Below are positions 63,095-64,000 of a stretch of DNA of 64,000 nucleotides, piece after piece; within the stretch, counting starts at the first letter, position 1, and each line of letters starts with the position of its first letter. This stretch comes from Bacteriovorax sp. PP10 (GTDB taxonomy: Bacteria > Bdellovibrionota > Bacteriovoracia > Bacteriovoracales > Bacteriovoracaceae), in the NCBI RefSeq assembly GCF_035013165.1, contig NZ_JAYGJQ010000003.1:186001-250000 (forward strand), written 5' to 3'. The position numbers and the translations under genes are program-made. The notes below the pieces were generated by a model that saw only the letters and a list, made by a program, of their open reading frames with translations, ran no database searches and was not told where the DNA came from.

Positions 63095-63937
63095 ATGAAA
63101 AATATCATTACTTGCATGGCCATTCTCTCTACAACAACAGCACTTGCAGGCTTTTCTGTAGAAGGAAAATTAGAACAAGGTCTAAACCTTGCTAAAGCAG
63201 TTCAAACTCTGGCAGCTGGAAATAAATCTCTTATTGATCAGGCCCAAGTTGAACTTACCGATCTGGAATTGAGAGTAAAAACATCTGATTCAAAAAATCC
63301 AAAACTACTAAAATCTCTTGCAGACTGTTCAGCTACTTTAAAGAAACAAAATGATTCAGCAGTTGAAGGCTGGAATGAGTATGATGTTCAGGTGCTTGCA
63401 GATGATGGTATGAAGAAATACGCTGAATTAAAGGCAGACGTAGCAAGATACATTGAAGTTGAAGCTTGCAAGAGCTGTGATGCTGAAGTGAGAACAATTA
63501 CTTTAGATAAATATGCTTACAGAATCAGCCTTGAACTAATTCAACTAAAAAACTTAACTGAAAAAGGTTTCGAGAAAAATAAAAGAGTCGATTATCAGGT
63601 CAGCACACAGATCTGTAATTTTGATGGATACTTCTCATACAATGACAGTGAGAAGTTTACTAAGTTAAAAAATTGGAGTTCTGGTGGTTACAATACATTG
63701 CTTTCACCTCTAGAAGTGCTGAATCCTCAAATGTCAAAGACACTGGGGTTTATTGCTGATAAAGCACCCATCAAAGTAAACAGAACAGCTTCAAAATTTG
63801 GAACAGCTTCTTCTCAATACACTAAAGGACAGATCAATATGAAAATTACTTATGATGATTTACTTATCACAGGGATCGATAATGTAAGACATCCTGAAGT
63901 CGCTAATCCAATTTTAGTCATTAATAGAGATAGATAA
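63095..63937 (+). CDS. Exported protein of unknown function
   Basis: 280 residues from the ATG preceded by GGAG, giving a signal peptide (MKNIITCMAILSTTTALA); an open frame 15 codons upstream is not used. The mature part is largely helical (KAVQTLAAGNKSLIDQAQVEL) with three cysteines. A CKSC pair near residue 129 could bind metal or form a disulfide. The C-terminal third is beta-rich. I recognise no family. It is convergent with the next gene and shares no intergenic space. Confidence 0.72.
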   Translation: MKNIITCMAILSTTTALAGFSVEGKLEQGLNLAKAVQTLAAGNKSLIDQAQVELTDLELRVKTSDSKNPKLLKSLADCSATLKKQNDSAVEGWNEYDVQVLADDGMKKYAELKADVARYIEVEACKSCDAEVRTITLDKYAYRISLELIQLKNLTEKGFEKNKRVDYQVSTQICNFDGYFSYNDSEKFTKLKNWSSGGYNTLLSPLEVLNPQMSKTLGFIADKAPIKVNRTASKFGTASSQYTKGQINMKITYDDLLITGIDNVRHPEVANPILVINRDR

Positions 63938-64000
63938 TTAAGAGACAGAGCGGACATGATCTAACAGGTCATGTTCGCGTTTAAACTGCGCCAGAGCAAA
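63938..64000 (-). CDS. C-terminal 20 residues of an unidentified protein (partial)
   Basis: On the minus strand the edge sequence is open as FALAQFKREHDLLDHVRSVS followed by TAA. The stop codon abuts the plus-strand stop at 63935-63937. Too short to identify. Confidence 0.5.
   Translation of the reverse strand, partial: FALAQFKREHDLLDHVRSVS

Noticed and set aside
1-64000. Prophage, insertion sequence, integron or CRISPR array
   Set aside because: No transposase, integrase, terminal inverted repeats or regularly spaced repeat-spacer pattern was seen.

Overview
The window is a compact, AT-rich (roughly 40% G+C by eye) chromosomal segment from a Gram-negative bacterium. Many exported proteins with Sec signals or lipoboxes, a TIGR02147-type regulator, paralogous giant GLUG lipoproteins, a run of secreted proteases and an orphan chemoreceptor together suggest Bdellovibrionota (Bacteriovorax/Peredibacter-like). 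This assignment is inference, since no rRNA is present. I see no prophage, insertion sequence or CRISPR array. Most transcription units end in GGCC-centred hairpin terminators.

Layout. 1-2.3 kb: tail of an unknown gene, then ribB downstream of a YiiX-like lipoprotein. 2.4-7.3 kb: lysine/DAP pathway, with asd divergent from lysC-dapB-dapA-dapD. 7.4-12.2 kb: secreted hypothetical, TIGR02147 regulator, membrane fatty-acid desaturase with a palindromic operator candidate, LprI-like protein, and a response regulator with an Ala-rich tail. 12.2-16.9 kb: minus-strand cluster GH3-type adenylating enzyme, LysE exporter, secreted C45 Ntn-hydrolase, TetR regulator. 17.1-22.9 kb: KimA-like potassium permease, and nrdB-nrdA behind two NrdR boxes. 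22.9-30.6 kb: two paralogous lipoproteins of about 1,258 residues.

30.8-42.9 kb: two divergent operons that look like one lipid or lipid-like pathway. The minus arm is lipid kinase, extended SDR, acyl-ACP-reductase-like fusion and BtaA-like DUF3419 protein. The plus arm is formyltransferase, alpha/beta-hydrolase fused to an acyl-adenylating enzyme, UbiA-like prenyltransferase and PEP-synthase-like phosphotransferase. I could not match this combination to a described pathway, and it is the best candidate for a new system here.

43-53 kb: exported protease region (two S8 subtilases, one papain-like C1 protein, two trypsin-like proteins) mixed with a 2-hydroxyacid dehydrogenase and a dihydroorotase. 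52.9-57.2 kb: tilS, ftsH, folP and a CAU-anticodon tRNA. 57.2-64 kb: Kazal-domain lipoprotein, FAD oxidoreductase, tex, a methyl-accepting chemotaxis protein, an exported hypothetical and the tail of a minus-strand gene.
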